Source of the DNA: Xaviernesmea oryzae
GTDB taxonomy: Bacteria > Pseudomonadota > Alphaproteobacteria > Rhizobiales > Rhizobiaceae
Direction of reading: 5' to 3'
DNA length: 64,000 nt
Assembly: GCF_900177415.1 (NCBI RefSeq)
Contig: NZ_FXAF01000006.1
Location: 644,001-708,000, forward strand
The translations under genes and the position numbers were made by a program. This document shows positions 17,836 to 26,233 of the stretch, piece after piece; position 1 is the stretch's first letter; each line of letters opens with the position of its first letter. Under the pieces are notes generated by a model. It was not told the origin of the DNA. It ran no database searches and saw only the letters and a list, made by a program, of their open reading frames with translations.

Positions 17836-19089
17836 TCAGGCCCACTCACCCTTGCGCATGACTGGCACGCGGGAGCCGTCGGCGCGGATGCCGTCGATAT
17901 CGACCTTGTCGGAACCGATCATCCAGTCGATGTGGATGAGGCTCGAATTGCCGCCCTGCGCCTTGATCTCGTCCTGGCTGAGCGTCGCGCCGTTCAGGAA
18001 GCATTTCGAGTAGCACTGGCCGAGCGCGATGTGGCAGGAGGCATTTTCGTCGAACAGCGTGTTGTAGAACAGGATGCCGCTCTTGGAGATCGGCGAGGAA
18101 TGCGGCACGAGCGCCACTTCGCCGAGCCTGCGGGCGCCTTCGTCGGTGTCCAGCACCTTGTTCAGGACTTCCTCGCCCCGTGACGCTTTTGCCTCGACGA
18201 TGCGGCCGCCTTCGAACTTCACCCGGATGTCGTCGATCAGCGTTCCCTGATGCGACAGCGGCTTGGTGCTCGACACATGGCCTTCGACCTTCAGCGCATG
18301 CGGCGTGGTGAAGACTTCTTCGGTCGGGATGTTGGGGTTGCAGGTGATGCCATTCTTGGCCGTCGAGGCGCCGCCATGCCATTCGTGGCCGTCGGCGAGC
18401 CCCACCGTCAGGTCCGTGCCGGGGCCGGTGAAATGAAGGGCCGAGAAACGCTCCTCGTTCAGCCAGCTCGAACGCTTCTTGAGATTGGCGTTGTGCTCCG
18501 CCCAGGCGGCGATGGGATCGGCGAGATCGACGCGCGATGCGGCGAAGATCGCCTCCGCCAGCTTGCCGACCGCGACATCCTCGGGAACATCCGGGAAGAC
18601 CTGTTTCGCCCAGGAGGGATTCGGGTAGGAGATGATGTTCCAGTTGATGTCGAAATTGGCGATCTTCTCCAGCGCCGGCTTGTAGGCCATGGAATTGGCC
18701 TTGTTGGCGCGGGCCACCTTGGCGGGATCCTGGCCGGAGAGCAGCATCGGGTTGTCGCCGGCGATCGCCAGCCGCGCCGCGCCGTTGCCATAGGCCCTGG
18801 CCATGCCCTCGTAGAGCCAGTCGGAGGCCCGGTCGAAGCTCGCATCGGGCGCGTATTCGTAACGCGAAAGCGTGGTCTCCTCGTCCGAATAGAAAGTCGT
18901 GACGATGCCGGCGCCGGCCTTGTAGGCATGCTTGGTGATGAGGCGCACGAGCGGCAGGGCGGCAAGCGGCGCCGTGATCACCAGATCCTGGCCCTGTTCG
19001 AGCCTCAGGCCTACTTTCACGGCCACTTCCGCAAGCTTTTCAAGCTTCTGGGGATCGACGACGGTTTGAAAATTCGGCACGATTGTCAT
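17836..19089 (-). CDS. M29 family aminopeptidase (AmpS/PepS-like)
   Basis: The protein is 417 aa, usual M29 length. Family features include LEKLAEVAVKVGLRLEQGQDLVITAP, FYSDEETTLSRYEYAPD, the ligand-rich VFTTPHALKVEGHVSSTKPLSHQG, and C-terminal SSLIHIDWMIGSDKVDIDGI. It removes N-terminal residues using a dinuclear metal centre and is cytosolic. It sits on the minus strand upstream of the toxin-antitoxin pair but has a palindrome-containing gap, so it is probably not in the same operon. Confidence 0.93.
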   Translation of the reverse strand: MTIVPNFQTVVDPQKLEKLAEVAVKVGLRLEQGQDLVITAPLAALPLVRLITKHAYKAGAGIVTTFYSDEETTLSRYEYAPDASFDRASDWLYEGMARAYGNGAARLAIAGDNPMLLSGQDPAKVARANKANSMAYKPALEKIANFDINWNIISYPNPSWAKQVFPDVPEDVAVGKLAEAIFAASRVDLADPIAAWAEHNANLKKRSSWLNEERFSALHFTGPGTDLTVGLADGHEWHGGASTAKNGITCNPNIPTEEVFTTPHALKVEGHVSSTKPLSHQGTLIDDIRVKFEGGRIVEAKASRGEEVLNKVLDTDEGARRLGEVALVPHSSPISKSGILFYNTLFDENASCHIALGQCYSKCFLNGATLSQDEIKAQGGNSSLIHIDWMIGSDKVDIDGIRADGSRVPVMRKGEWA

Positions 19090-19191
19090 GAGGGCCTCTG
19101 CTTTCTTCCTGTGCGATCCGCCAGACTTAAAGAGGTTTGGGGCAAAATTGAAGCTCGCCCGACACGAAACTGCGATCCCGCCTCTGTAGGC

Positions 19192-19665
19192 TCACGCCAC
19201 GAGCGGAGCGGCGACGGCCTTCAGCGCATCGCGCGCCGCCTTCGGATCGAGCCGCACCTGCAGCCCGCGCTGGCCGCCGTTGATATAGACATGCGGCTCG
19301 TCGAGCGCCGCCGCTTCGATCGCGGCCGGGACCTGCTTCTTCTGGCCGAAGGGGCTGATGCCGCCGACGTGATAGCCGGTCGCGCGCTCCGCATCGGCGG
19401 GTTTCATCATGTTGGCCGACTTGCCGCCGAAGGCGGCGGCGAGCTTCTTCATGGAAACCTCCCGGTCCGAGGGAACGACGACGCAGACCGGCTTGCCGTC
19501 CACTTCCGCCATCAGGGTCTTCAGCACCCGGCGCGGCTCCTCGCCGATCGCCTCCGCCGCCTGCAGCCCGATCCGGTCGGCATTCGGATCGTAGTCGTAA
19601 CTGACGGTGGTGAAGGCAACCCCGGCCTTTTCGAGCGCCTGCGTGGCGCGGGTGGTCTTGGACAT
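19192..19665 (-). CDS. ybaK: Cys-tRNA(Pro)/Cys-tRNA(Cys) deacylase YbaK
   Basis: The protein is 157 aa with the YbaK core: VLKTLMAEVDGKPVCVVVPSDREVSMKKLAAAFGGKSANMMKPADAERATGYHVGGISPFGQKKQVPA. Conserved Lys (VLKTL) and the GYHVGGISPFGQ loop are the editing-site hallmarks. It hydrolyses mischarged Cys-tRNA-Pro in trans. It ends with a short alanine-rich tail. It follows the RHH antitoxin gene by six bases on the same strand. Confidence 0.93.
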   Translation of the reverse strand: MSKTTRATQALEKAGVAFTTVSYDYDPNADRIGLQAAEAIGEEPRRVLKTLMAEVDGKPVCVVVPSDREVSMKKLAAAFGGKSANMMKPADAERATGYHVGGISPFGQKKQVPAAIEAAALDEPHVYINGGQRGLQVRLDPKAARDALKAVAAPLVA

Positions 19666-19671
19666 GTCCCG

Positions 19672-19902
19672 TCAGCGGCTCGATTGAGAATGGGCACGGT
19701 CCAATTTGTCCAGGAGATCAAGGCCGCGTTTCTTGTTCCCCTTCGCCGCAAGCAGACGGAAGCGGGTTTCGATGTCGAATTCGGCGAGAGCTCTCGCAGA
19801 GAATTCCTCGAAAAGCTTGTTGATGCTCGTCCCGCGCGCCGCGGCGAGGGCCTTGAGGCGTTCGTGCTGATCCACAGGAAGCCGTATCGTCAGAGTGCTC
19901 AT
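19672..19902 (-). CDS. Ribbon-helix-helix antitoxin (HicB/VapB-like)
   Basis: The protein is 76 aa. MSTLTIRLPVDQHERLKALAAARGTSINKLFEEFSARAL is a ribbon-helix-helix DNA-binding domain; the basic tail (NKKRGLDLLDKLDRAHSQSSR) probably contacts the toxin. It is the partner of the PIN toxin upstream: its ATG at 19902 overlaps that gene's TGA by four bases (ATGA). An upstream ATG at 19917 would add MEKRK but is less consistent with the overlap. Confidence 0.82.
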   Translation of the reverse strand: MSTLTIRLPVDQHERLKALAAARGTSINKLFEEFSARALAEFDIETRFRLLAAKGNKKRGLDLLDKLDRAHSQSSR

Positions 19903-20327
19903 TTTGCGTTTCTCCAAGCCAGAAACTCACCGGCGGTGAAGATCTTCAAGTTCGGAAACGCGAGCTCCGCCTGAGCGAAATCGCGCTTATTTGCCGTTAT
20001 AATTACGTCCGCTCCACCACCGATCGCCAATTCCACGATGTGGTTATCTGCTTCATCGCGAAGATTGGGCCGCCAGAGAAAATATATCGGTATCCATTGG
20101 CAGCATGTGAAGAAAGCATGCAGCAATTCAGTTCTCTCCTCAACGGAAAGCAGCGCCCGGGCGAAGAGGTCATCTCTGCTGCAGACATCTTCATACTCCG
20201 AGAAAAGAGCGTTCGCCATCAAGGGTCTGATCTCGTCCCGTAAACACAGCCGGATAACGTGACGAGGCGCGCCGTCCGCATTCATCACAGCGGATACGAA
20301 GATATTCGTATCGATCACAACCTTCAT
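19899..20327 (-). CDS. PIN-domain toxin (VapC-like putative toxin component)
   Basis: The protein is 142 aa, starting MKVVIDTNIFVSAVMNADGA with the first catalytic Asp (residue 6), Glu in ALFSEYEDV, and a second acidic cluster in RDEADNHIVELAIGGGADVIITANKRDF. PIN toxins are Mg-dependent RNases. Toxin gene comes first, antitoxin second, as in the higBA module 2 kb away. Only four bases (TTTC) separate the ATG from a perfect palindrome, so no Shine-Dalgarno sequence is available. Confidence 0.85.
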   Translation of the reverse strand: MKVVIDTNIFVSAVMNADGAPRHVIRLCLRDEIRPLMANALFSEYEDVCSRDDLFARALLSVEERTELLHAFFTCCQWIPIYFLWRPNLRDEADNHIVELAIGGGADVIITANKRDFAQAELAFPNLKIFTAGEFLAWRNAK

Positions 20328-20331
20328 GAAA

Positions 20332-20351
20332 TGACAGCATATATGCTGTCA
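20332..20351. promoter_or_regulatory. 20-bp perfect palindrome, probable operator of the PIN/RHH module
   Basis: TGACAGCATA at 20332-20341 is followed by its reverse complement TATGCTGTCA at 20342-20351. It is five bases upstream of the PIN toxin's ATG (minus strand). An RHH antitoxin binding here would repress the pair. Confidence 0.85.
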
Positions 20352-20366
20352 CTTTGGCGTCAATGG

Positions 20367-20714
20367 TCAGCCGAACTCTGTCTCATAAATCTCAGGCTTG
20401 AAGCCGACGATCAGCTTGCCATCCGCCTCCAGCACCGGACGCTTGATCATCGAAGGCTGGGCGAGCATCAGCGCGATCGCCTTCTGCCGGTCGAGGTCCG
20501 CCTTGTCGGCATCGTCGAGTTTCTTGAACGTCGTGCCGGCGCGGTTGAGCACCGTTTCCCAGCCGGCGCGGTCGATCCACCGGTCGAGATGCGCGCGGTC
20601 GATGCCCTCGGCCTTGTAATCGTGAAAGGCATAGGTGACACCCTTCCGGTCGAGCAAGGCACGCGCCTTCTTCATCGTGTCGCAGTTCTTGATGCCGTAG
20701 ATCGTGATCGCCAT
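20367..20714 (-). CDS. ArsC/Spx-family thioredoxin-fold protein (YffB-like)
   Basis: The protein is 115 aa, MAITIYGIKNCDTMKKARALLDRKGVTYAFHDYKAEGIDRAHL, with the single active-site Cys11 (NCDT) and C-terminal PSMIKRPVLEADGKLIVGFKPEIYE. The lone Cys and length fit the YffB subgroup, which is not a true arsenate reductase. ATG 20714 is preferred to an upstream extension because the thioredoxin strand starts there. Function in this branch is uncertain. Confidence 0.85.
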   Translation of the reverse strand: MAITIYGIKNCDTMKKARALLDRKGVTYAFHDYKAEGIDRAHLDRWIDRAGWETVLNRAGTTFKKLDDADKADLDRQKAIALMLAQPSMIKRPVLEADGKLIVGFKPEIYETEFG

Positions 20715-20825
20715 CGCACACCCCTTGTTCCGACGCGACCGATAACAAGAGCCCGGCTTGCCGCGCAAGCCCTGGAGCCATGGTTAATGATCGATATGTG
20801 ACGGCTGCATGGCTCCCCTGCTTCG

Positions 20826-20840
20826 TTGTGCATTGCACAA
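20826..20840 (+). promoter_or_regulatory. Short palindrome upstream of the 54-aa gene
   Basis: TTGTGCA-T-TGCACAA is a perfect 7-1-7 inverted repeat about 50 bp upstream of the next start. A second small repeat, ATGGT/ACCAT, follows in the leader. It may be a transcription factor site; the factor is unknown. Confidence 0.35.
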
Positions 20841-20888
20841 AAATGGTTCGCCACCATATTTTAGCAGAATGAAAAAGGAGAGATGAAC

Positions 20889-21053
20889 ATGTCCGTTAAG
20901 AACAAGACCCGTGGCAGCGCCCTCGGCCGCGCCTTCGCCGTCATGAGCGCCGCCATTTCTGTTTCGGCCGCCGTTGAAAGCCACCGCCGCCCGAACAGCC
21001 GCGACCTCCACACCCTCGGCATCGACCCCAAGGCTTTCGATCGCCTCGGCTGA
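20889..21053 (+). CDS. Small conserved-looking protein of 54 aa, function unknown
   Basis: The product begins MSVKNKTRGSALGRAFAVMS and ends LHTLGIDPKAFDRLG. The first half is a basic then amphipathic/hydrophobic helix (AFAVMSAAISVSAAVES), the last third is charged with an LGID-x-x-x-F pattern reminiscent of small stress-related rhizobial proteins, but I cannot assign a family. ATG 20889 lies eight bases after AAGGAG; an in-frame ATG at 20883 is too close. Its own leader has two palindromic motifs, supporting a real gene. Confidence 0.65.
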   Translation: MSVKNKTRGSALGRAFAVMSAAISVSAAVESHRRPNSRDLHTLGIDPKAFDRLG

Positions 21054-21216
21054 TCCATTCTCTTCCGGCCTTCACGGCCGGGCGAGGCAGGGCTTCGGCA
21101 GCGGCCGCAGGGTCCGGCAATATAAGTGTGGCGACTGCCGGCTCGTCCGGCGGAAGAGCGGGAAAACAAGCCGTCGAGATCCAGGATCCATCGATGGCGA
21201 GACGCCCGGCCGTTTG

Positions 21217-21699
21217 TCACCCCCGATAGGCGGCCTCCAGCTTGGCGATGTCTATCCTTTTCATCTGGTACATCGCCTGCAGGACACGATTGGCCCGGTC
21301 GGCATCGCCATCCGTCAGCATTTTCGGAAGCCTGGCGTAGTTGACCTGCCAGAACAGGCCGTAGCGGTCCGTCAGCCAGCCGCAGGGTTTTTCCTCCCCG
21401 CCTTCGACAAGCGCATCGTAATACCGGTCTATTTCCTCCTGCGTCTCGCAATGAATGAGGAAGGAAATGGCGCCGTTGAACTTCGCCCAGGGGCCGGCGT
21501 TGATCACGGTAAAGCTCTGGCCTTCGAGCTCGAAGCCCATGGCCATGACGGAGCCTTTGCGGCCGGGGCCTGCATCGCCATAATGCGTGACGTCGGTGAT
21601 GCGGGAATCGTCGAAGACCGAAACGTAGAAATTGACCGCTTCCTCCGCATTGCCCTCGAACCAGAGATGCGGGACGATCTTGTGTTTCTGGATGGCCAT
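21217..21699 (-). CDS. VOC-family protein (PhnB/3-demethylubiquinone-methyltransferase-like)
   Basis: The protein is 160 aa: MAIQKHKIVPHLWFEGNAEEAVNFYVSVFDDSRITDVTHYGD..., then HCETQEEIDRYYDALVEGGEEKPCGWLTDRYGLFWQVNYARLP. This is the PhnB-type vicinal-oxygen-chelate fold, often misannotated as a methyltransferase. Activity unknown. ATG 21699 follows AGAGAGACAC. A longer in-frame extension to 22038 is rejected because the family begins here. Confidence 0.9.
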   Translation of the reverse strand: MAIQKHKIVPHLWFEGNAEEAVNFYVSVFDDSRITDVTHYGDAGPGRKGSVMAMGFELEGQSFTVINAGPWAKFNGAISFLIHCETQEEIDRYYDALVEGGEEKPCGWLTDRYGLFWQVNYARLPKMLTDGDADRANRVLQAMYQMKRIDIAKLEAAYRG

Positions 21700-21782
21700 G
21701 TGTCTCTCTCCTCTATTGGATGACGCCCTGAGGACGTTTGAACATTTGCCGATCCGACAGGTCCCTTGAGAAAATTCCAAGC

Positions 21783-22442
21783 TCAGATGGGAAAACGCAG
21801 TTGCTCCGGAGGAGAAAGGTAGGGCGGCGCCTCGGGATCGAAGCGCCACCGGCCGAATTCCTCGTGCCGGCTTTCCCCGAAATGGCTGTAGATGAGCTGG
21901 AATTCCTCGGCGATCCAGCCAAACGGCCTCTCGACGGGCAATGGATCGATCTTCCCGCAATCGTAGATGACGGTCACATGGGGCTCGAAGGACGCGAGCG
22001 GAAACCGGGGAAGGTTGTGCCGCGTCAGCGTGTTCCACAGCATCCGCACGAAGCTTCGCAGTTCCCGGTTGACGGCTGAGCTCGTCAGGACGAGATGCCT
22101 CTTTCCTCCGAACAGGTCGCTGCCATCGAGATCGATGCGGATCGGCCTTGCCCTGATCCTGCGTATCGCCGCGTCGATGGGTGGAATGAGATGGCGCGGA
22201 GGTTCATCGAATTGCTCCATGCACAGCAGCGTCATGTGCAGGAGGTCAGCCGGATAGGCGGCCCGCCGCGTCCTGCTTCCGGCATGCCTGGCGGCATCGC
22301 GATTCATACGTCGAGCGGCGAAGGGTGTCGGTTTGAGACAGAAGAACAGCTTGCTCGGATGCCGCCGAGTTCCTCCCTGGAAAGGAGGCCAATCCTCGCC
22401 AAGGGGAAGCGAAGATTGGCCGTATGCGTATCGCAAGCTCAT
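21783..22442 (-). CDS. 2H phosphoesterase, RNA 2',3'-cyclic phosphodiesterase / 2'-5' RNA ligase-like
   Basis: The protein is 219 aa. Two H-x-T motifs define the 2H fold: LHMTLLCMEQF (His in the first third) and PHVTVIYDCGK (second half). Such proteins hydrolyse cyclic phosphate or ligate RNA ends in vitro. The C-terminal LIYSHFGESRHEEFGRWRFD is typical of the YjcG/ThpR branch of rhizobia. Start set at 22442 (MSLRYAYGQ); an extension to 22472 is possible. Confidence 0.82.
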   Translation of the reverse strand: MSLRYAYGQSSLPLGEDWPPFQGGTRRHPSKLFFCLKPTPFAARRMNRDAARHAGSRTRRAAYPADLLHMTLLCMEQFDEPPRHLIPPIDAAIRRIRARPIRIDLDGSDLFGGKRHLVLTSSAVNRELRSFVRMLWNTLTRHNLPRFPLASFEPHVTVIYDCGKIDPLPVERPFGWIAEEFQLIYSHFGESRHEEFGRWRFDPEAPPYLSPPEQLRFPI

Positions 22443-22542
22443 CCTGCCGCCATCCCGGTGACCCGGCCTCATGCCGTCGATCGAAGCCTAGCGGGACTCC
22501 TTCTACGTGTAAAGAACAAATAGTGAACATGCCGGATTTTGG

Positions 22543-23049
22543 CTAATCCGCCAGCCGGTCCGGCAGCGGTTTCAGCGGATAAGCGGCCCAGAAGAACGTG
22601 TCGGCGGCGGCCTGGTCGTAGGAGAAGTTGCGTGCCTCCTTGATCTTGCCGTTCTCGATGCGGAAGGCGAGCACCCAGATCGTGTCGACATTGGCGCCCT
22701 GCGGATCGCCGGATCGGTTCGACCAGCCGCGATGCATGTCGATGACCCAGTTCTCGTCGGCCATAAGCGCGATGAGCTCTGCCCGGAATCCGGCCTTGCC
22801 GAGCTGCCGGAAAAAGGCCGCGACTTCCGCCTTGCCGCGTTTGGTGCCGGCCAGCGGGTGGTGGCCGGGAATGTGCCACTTGATATCCTCGGCGAAGAAA
22901 TCGGCGACCTTGTTCATGTCGCCGGCCGCATAGGCGGCATAATAATCGGCGATGACCTTGCGGTTTTCCTCCGGGCTTGCGGCCATGGCGGGCGTTCCTG
23001 AAAAGAGGGCGGCGGTGAGGAGCAAAGCTCGGGTGATGGTTCCGGACAT
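22543..23049 (-). CDS. Secreted SnoaL/NTF2-like protein
   Basis: The protein is 168 aa with a signal peptide (MSGTITRALLLTAALFSGTPAMAA) and a SnoaL-type domain: VIADYYAAYAAGDMNKVADFFAEDIKWHIPGHHPLAGTKRGKAEVAAFF, then VLAFRIENGKIKEARNFSYDQAAADTFFW. The Trp-His-Ile-Pro-Gly and W-V-L-A-F-R blocks are family marks. It lies 15 bp downstream of a hydrolase that carries a second SnoaL-like domain, same strand, so the two are probably one operon. Confidence 0.82.
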   Translation of the reverse strand: MSGTITRALLLTAALFSGTPAMAASPEENRKVIADYYAAYAAGDMNKVADFFAEDIKWHIPGHHPLAGTKRGKAEVAAFFRQLGKAGFRAELIALMADENWVIDMHRGWSNRSGDPQGANVDTIWVLAFRIENGKIKEARNFSYDQAAADTFFWAAYPLKPLPDRLAD

Positions 23050-23064
23050 GGTTTCCTCCCTGGT

Positions 23065-24483
23065 TCAGCGGATTTGGCGGGCGCGTTCGGCCGCGCGGGC
23101 GACGAGGCCGCGGTCGCCGGCCTCGTGGGTATGGGTCATGGTGAGCGCGGAGACCTTCCAGGCGCCGTTCGTCTTGACGAGTTCGTACCGGTAGTGGCCC
23201 ATCAGCACCCAGAGATCGCCTTCGATGCGATGGGTGGCCTGGAAATCGGCCTCGGCGGTGGCGGTCGTGCCGCGCATGACGGTGACTTTATGGTTGGTGA
23301 CGAGATGCAGCGTCTCGTCGAAGCCGGGCAGGAAGCCCGACCATTGCCCGATCACGTCATCGGCCGGCTGAATGGCCGCTTCGCCGCCCCACAGTCTGGT
23401 ATAATCGAGCTTCACCTTGTCGGCGAAGGCGCGGCGCACACGATCCCATTGATGCCGGTCGGCGCCGGCGGCGATATCGGTGATCGCGCCGATGATCGCC
23501 GCGCGATCCTCGAGGCTCACCGGCTGCGGTGTGGCGGTGCGGCTGAAATGCGCTGCCGTGGCGTCGGCCGCGATCTTCACCGGCTCCGGCCGGTCGTAGA
23601 AATCGAACTGGCTGACGCCGTCGAGCCAGAGCTCGGATTTCTCGCCGGAAAGCAGGGCGTAGAAGGCATGTGCGCCCTGCCGCACGGCGGCCGCCTCCGA
23701 ATGGACCATCAGCACCGGCTTGTCGAGCTTCGCTCCGAGCGAAACGGAATCGTAGGTGAGCCACGGCTCCCAGGAGGCGAGGTTGAAGCGGTTGTCGTAT
23801 TGCGGGATGAGGCCGCGATCCGCCTCGGTGTAATAGGGGATCCGGTACATGAGCGAGGTCTGGTCGGTCGTGCTGGCGGCGGTGATGATCTGCGGCCTGC
23901 CCTGGCGTTCGGCGTCTTCCGCCTCACGCGAGGTGGCGATCAGCCGGGCGACTCCGTCGGGGCCGCCATAGACCTGCTCGACGATTTGCCGGTTGTGCAG
24001 CCAGGGCGCGACCAGCGCGACCGAGGCGAAGTTCGCATTGCCCGTCGCGGCTGCGGCCATGTATCCGGCCGAAGCGCAGATGCCGAGGCCGTGCACCTGG
24101 GTGCCGTCCACTTCCGGCAGCGCCGTCATGAAGGCGGCTGCTGCGGCGATGTCGCCGGTTTTCGCCGCCGGGTCCTCCCTGAAACGGGGCTCGCCGCCGG
24201 ATTTCCCCCAGCCGCGATAGTCGAAGGCGAGCGCCGCAAAGCCGCGTCCGGCCATCTCGCGGGCATAGAGACCGGACATCTGTTCCTTGATCGAGGTCCA
24301 GGCGCCGGCAACGATCACGCCGGGGCGTTTGTCGCCGGGCCGGTAGTCGGCGGGCAGATAGAGCGTGCCGGCCAGCGTCGCGCCTTCGTTCTCGAAGGAG
24401 ACCTTGCGCGTCTGAATGTCGGCGGCGAAGGCGGCCGAGGTCATCATCGCCGCGCAGAAAGTTGAAAGAGCCGTGGTCTTCAT
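23065..24483 (-). CDS. Secreted alpha/beta hydrolase fused to a SnoaL-like domain
   Basis: The protein is about 472 aa: signal peptide (MKTTALSTFCAAMMTSAAFA), an alpha/beta-hydrolase domain resembling dienelactone/X-Pro hydrolases (LAFDYRGWGKSGGEPR; nucleophile elbow GLGICASAGYMAAAA; His in the linker before residue 320), then a C-terminal SnoaL_4-type domain from about residue 325 (RAAIIGAITDIAAGADRHQWDRVRRAFADKVKLDY). A second ATG at 24486 with closer spacing is possible. The catalytic Ser is in GICASAG, not the classic GxSxG, so activity is uncertain. Regulated perhaps by the adjacent AraC gene. Confidence 0.78.
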   Translation of the reverse strand: MKTTALSTFCAAMMTSAAFAADIQTRKVSFENEGATLAGTLYLPADYRPGDKRPGVIVAGAWTSIKEQMSGLYAREMAGRGFAALAFDYRGWGKSGGEPRFREDPAAKTGDIAAAAAFMTALPEVDGTQVHGLGICASAGYMAAAATGNANFASVALVAPWLHNRQIVEQVYGGPDGVARLIATSREAEDAERQGRPQIITAASTTDQTSLMYRIPYYTEADRGLIPQYDNRFNLASWEPWLTYDSVSLGAKLDKPVLMVHSEAAAVRQGAHAFYALLSGEKSELWLDGVSQFDFYDRPEPVKIAADATAAHFSRTATPQPVSLEDRAAIIGAITDIAAGADRHQWDRVRRAFADKVKLDYTRLWGGEAAIQPADDVIGQWSGFLPGFDETLHLVTNHKVTVMRGTTATAEADFQATHRIEGDLWVLMGHYRYELVKTNGAWKVSALTMTHTHEAGDRGLVARAAERARQIR

Positions 24484-24577
24484 CATGCATCTCCTCTCCG
24501 TTCGGATGACGGGAGGATCGCTGCTTCGCAGGCATTGCACAGGCGCGTTTGTTGCCGTTCGCTATGCGTTTATTGCT

Positions 24578-25363
24578 CTATCGGGCGCGGAAGGCGGCAG
24601 GCGTTACACCCGTGTGGCGGCGGAAATGCCGGCCGAAGCGGGAGACGTCCTCATAGCCGGTATCGGCCGCCACCGAGGCGACCGGAAGGCGCGTGGTTTT
24701 GAGCAGCAGCTTGGCAAGCTTCATGCGCTCGTGGATGACGTATTGCAGCGGCGACTTGCCGGTGGCCCTGGTGAAGGCGCGCACGAAATGAAAGCGGCTC
24801 ATCGCCGCCTCGGAGGCCAGATCGTCGAGGGAAAGGTGGGAAGCAAGGTTGTCGTGAATATGGTCGAGCGCGCGGCGCAGCCGCCGGTCCCCGATGCCGG
24901 TAATCCCCGGTTTCGGCGGCGCCAGCATTTGCGCCAGATGCGCGGCGAGTGCAAGCTGCATGGTCTCCAGGTAGAGCGACGGCGTACTGTCGGCGGTCGC
25001 GACGGCCTGATGGATGAACTGCACGAGCAGCGGATCGAAAGCGCCCACGACCGGCGCGAAATCCGCATGACGTTCGAAGCCCACGTCGGAAAGCAGCCTT
25101 TCCGGTATTTCGAGCCTCAGGAAGGAAAGAGCTTCGTCATATTCGCAGATCCCCGTGGCGCCGGCGGGCAGGATCCAGCCCTCGCCGGCCTTGAGCGGGA
25201 TATGCCGGCGTTTGTCGGAGCCGACCGTGATCCGGTGCCGGTCCTGGTTGACCAGGAAGAGCCCGAGCGAGAGCTGCGGCACGGCAAAACCGCCGCCGCC
25301 GGGAGGCGTTTCCAGCCTCTCCGCCTTCAGTCGCATCCGTGCCTGTGCCTGCGGTCCGGTCAT
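24578..25363 (-). CDS. AraC-family transcriptional regulator
   Basis: The protein is 261 aa. The C-terminal two HTH motifs are clear (HLSLDDLASEAAMSRFHFVRAFTRATGKSPLQYVIHERMKLAKLLLKTTRLPVASVAADTGYEDVSRFGRHFRRHTGVTPAAFRAR). The N-terminal cupin-like region (residues 10-140) would bind an effector. It lies immediately upstream of the secreted hydrolase gene, same strand, 94 bp away, suggesting regulation of that operon. Confidence 0.92.
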   Translation of the reverse strand: MTGPQAQARMRLKAERLETPPGGGGFAVPQLSLGLFLVNQDRHRITVGSDKRRHIPLKAGEGWILPAGATGICEYDEALSFLRLEIPERLLSDVGFERHADFAPVVGAFDPLLVQFIHQAVATADSTPSLYLETMQLALAAHLAQMLAPPKPGITGIGDRRLRRALDHIHDNLASHLSLDDLASEAAMSRFHFVRAFTRATGKSPLQYVIHERMKLAKLLLKTTRLPVASVAADTGYEDVSRFGRHFRRHTGVTPAAFRAR

Positions 25364-25499
25364 GCCGGGAAGGGTAGCGCTTGTGAAGGGAAACTCAACG
25401 AAAAGTTCCGTGAGAACGGGCGAGGCGAGGCAAGAAACGGGTTGAATCCCGAGCCGGCAGGGACGATCTTGAGACCAAGTGAAATGCGGAGATTATCCC

Positions 25500-26057
25500 A
25501 TGGCTGCGCATCAGTACCTTATCTTCGAAACGGCCGGCGGCTTCTGCGGCATCGCCTGGAACGATGTCGGCATCACCCGCTTCCAGCTCCCGACGAAAAG
25601 CGCGGACTCGACCGAGCGGCTGCTCCTGCGCCGCCTGGCGGAGGCCGAACGCGGCACGCCGCCGGCTGAAATTCGGGAAGCGGTCGAGGCCGTGAAGCGT
25701 TATTTCGCAGGCGAAGCGGTCGATTTCTCCCGCTTCAGGCTCGACCTCGAAGGCCAGGACGATTTCTTCAGGCAAATCTATGCCGCGGCCCGCCGCATCG
25801 GCTGGGGGCATACGACTACCTATGGAGCGATCGCAAAAGAGCTCGGCGCCGGCCCAGAAGCTGCCCGGGACGTCGGCCAGGCGATGGCGAAGAACCCGGT
25901 GGCGCTGATCATTCCCTGCCATCGCGTGCTTGCGGCCGGCGGCAAGATCGGCGGCTTTTCGGCACCGGGCGGTTCGACCTCCAAGGTGCGCATGCTGGAA
26001 CTGGAAGGCGTCCGCCTGGCGCCGCCGGAGCCGGCGCAGCAATCGCTGGGGTTCTGA
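25500..26057 (+). CDS. ogt: Methylated-DNA-[protein]-cysteine S-methyltransferase (Ogt-like)
   Basis: The protein is 185 aa. VALIIPCHRVLAAGGKIGGFSAPGG holds the alkyl-accepting Cys140 in PCHR; the helix GWGHTTTYGAIAKELGAGPEAARDVGQAMAKNP is the DNA-binding HTH. It repairs O6-alkylguanine by self-alkylation. N-terminal region MAAHQYLIFETAGGFCGIAW matches the Ogt type rather than Ada. ATG 25500 is the first Met; no strong ribosome-binding site is visible. It is divergent from the AraC gene. Confidence 0.92.
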   Translation: MAAHQYLIFETAGGFCGIAWNDVGITRFQLPTKSADSTERLLLRRLAEAERGTPPAEIREAVEAVKRYFAGEAVDFSRFRLDLEGQDDFFRQIYAAARRIGWGHTTTYGAIAKELGAGPEAARDVGQAMAKNPVALIIPCHRVLAAGGKIGGFSAPGGSTSKVRMLELEGVRLAPPEPAQQSLGF

Positions 26058-26233
26058 GCCGGGGATATGCCGCGGCGAGTTTCGTTGCGCCAATCTGCCG
26101 GCCTTGGGAACATGTCTGATCTTTGTCGGTTCCACGTGTGATTCCTCGCAGGGGATGGTAGGCTCTCCCTTTGTCTGTGATCGGGCACGCCCGAGCTCAA
26201 ACGTCCTGGCTCGGAGAAAGCGCGGTGCGAACC

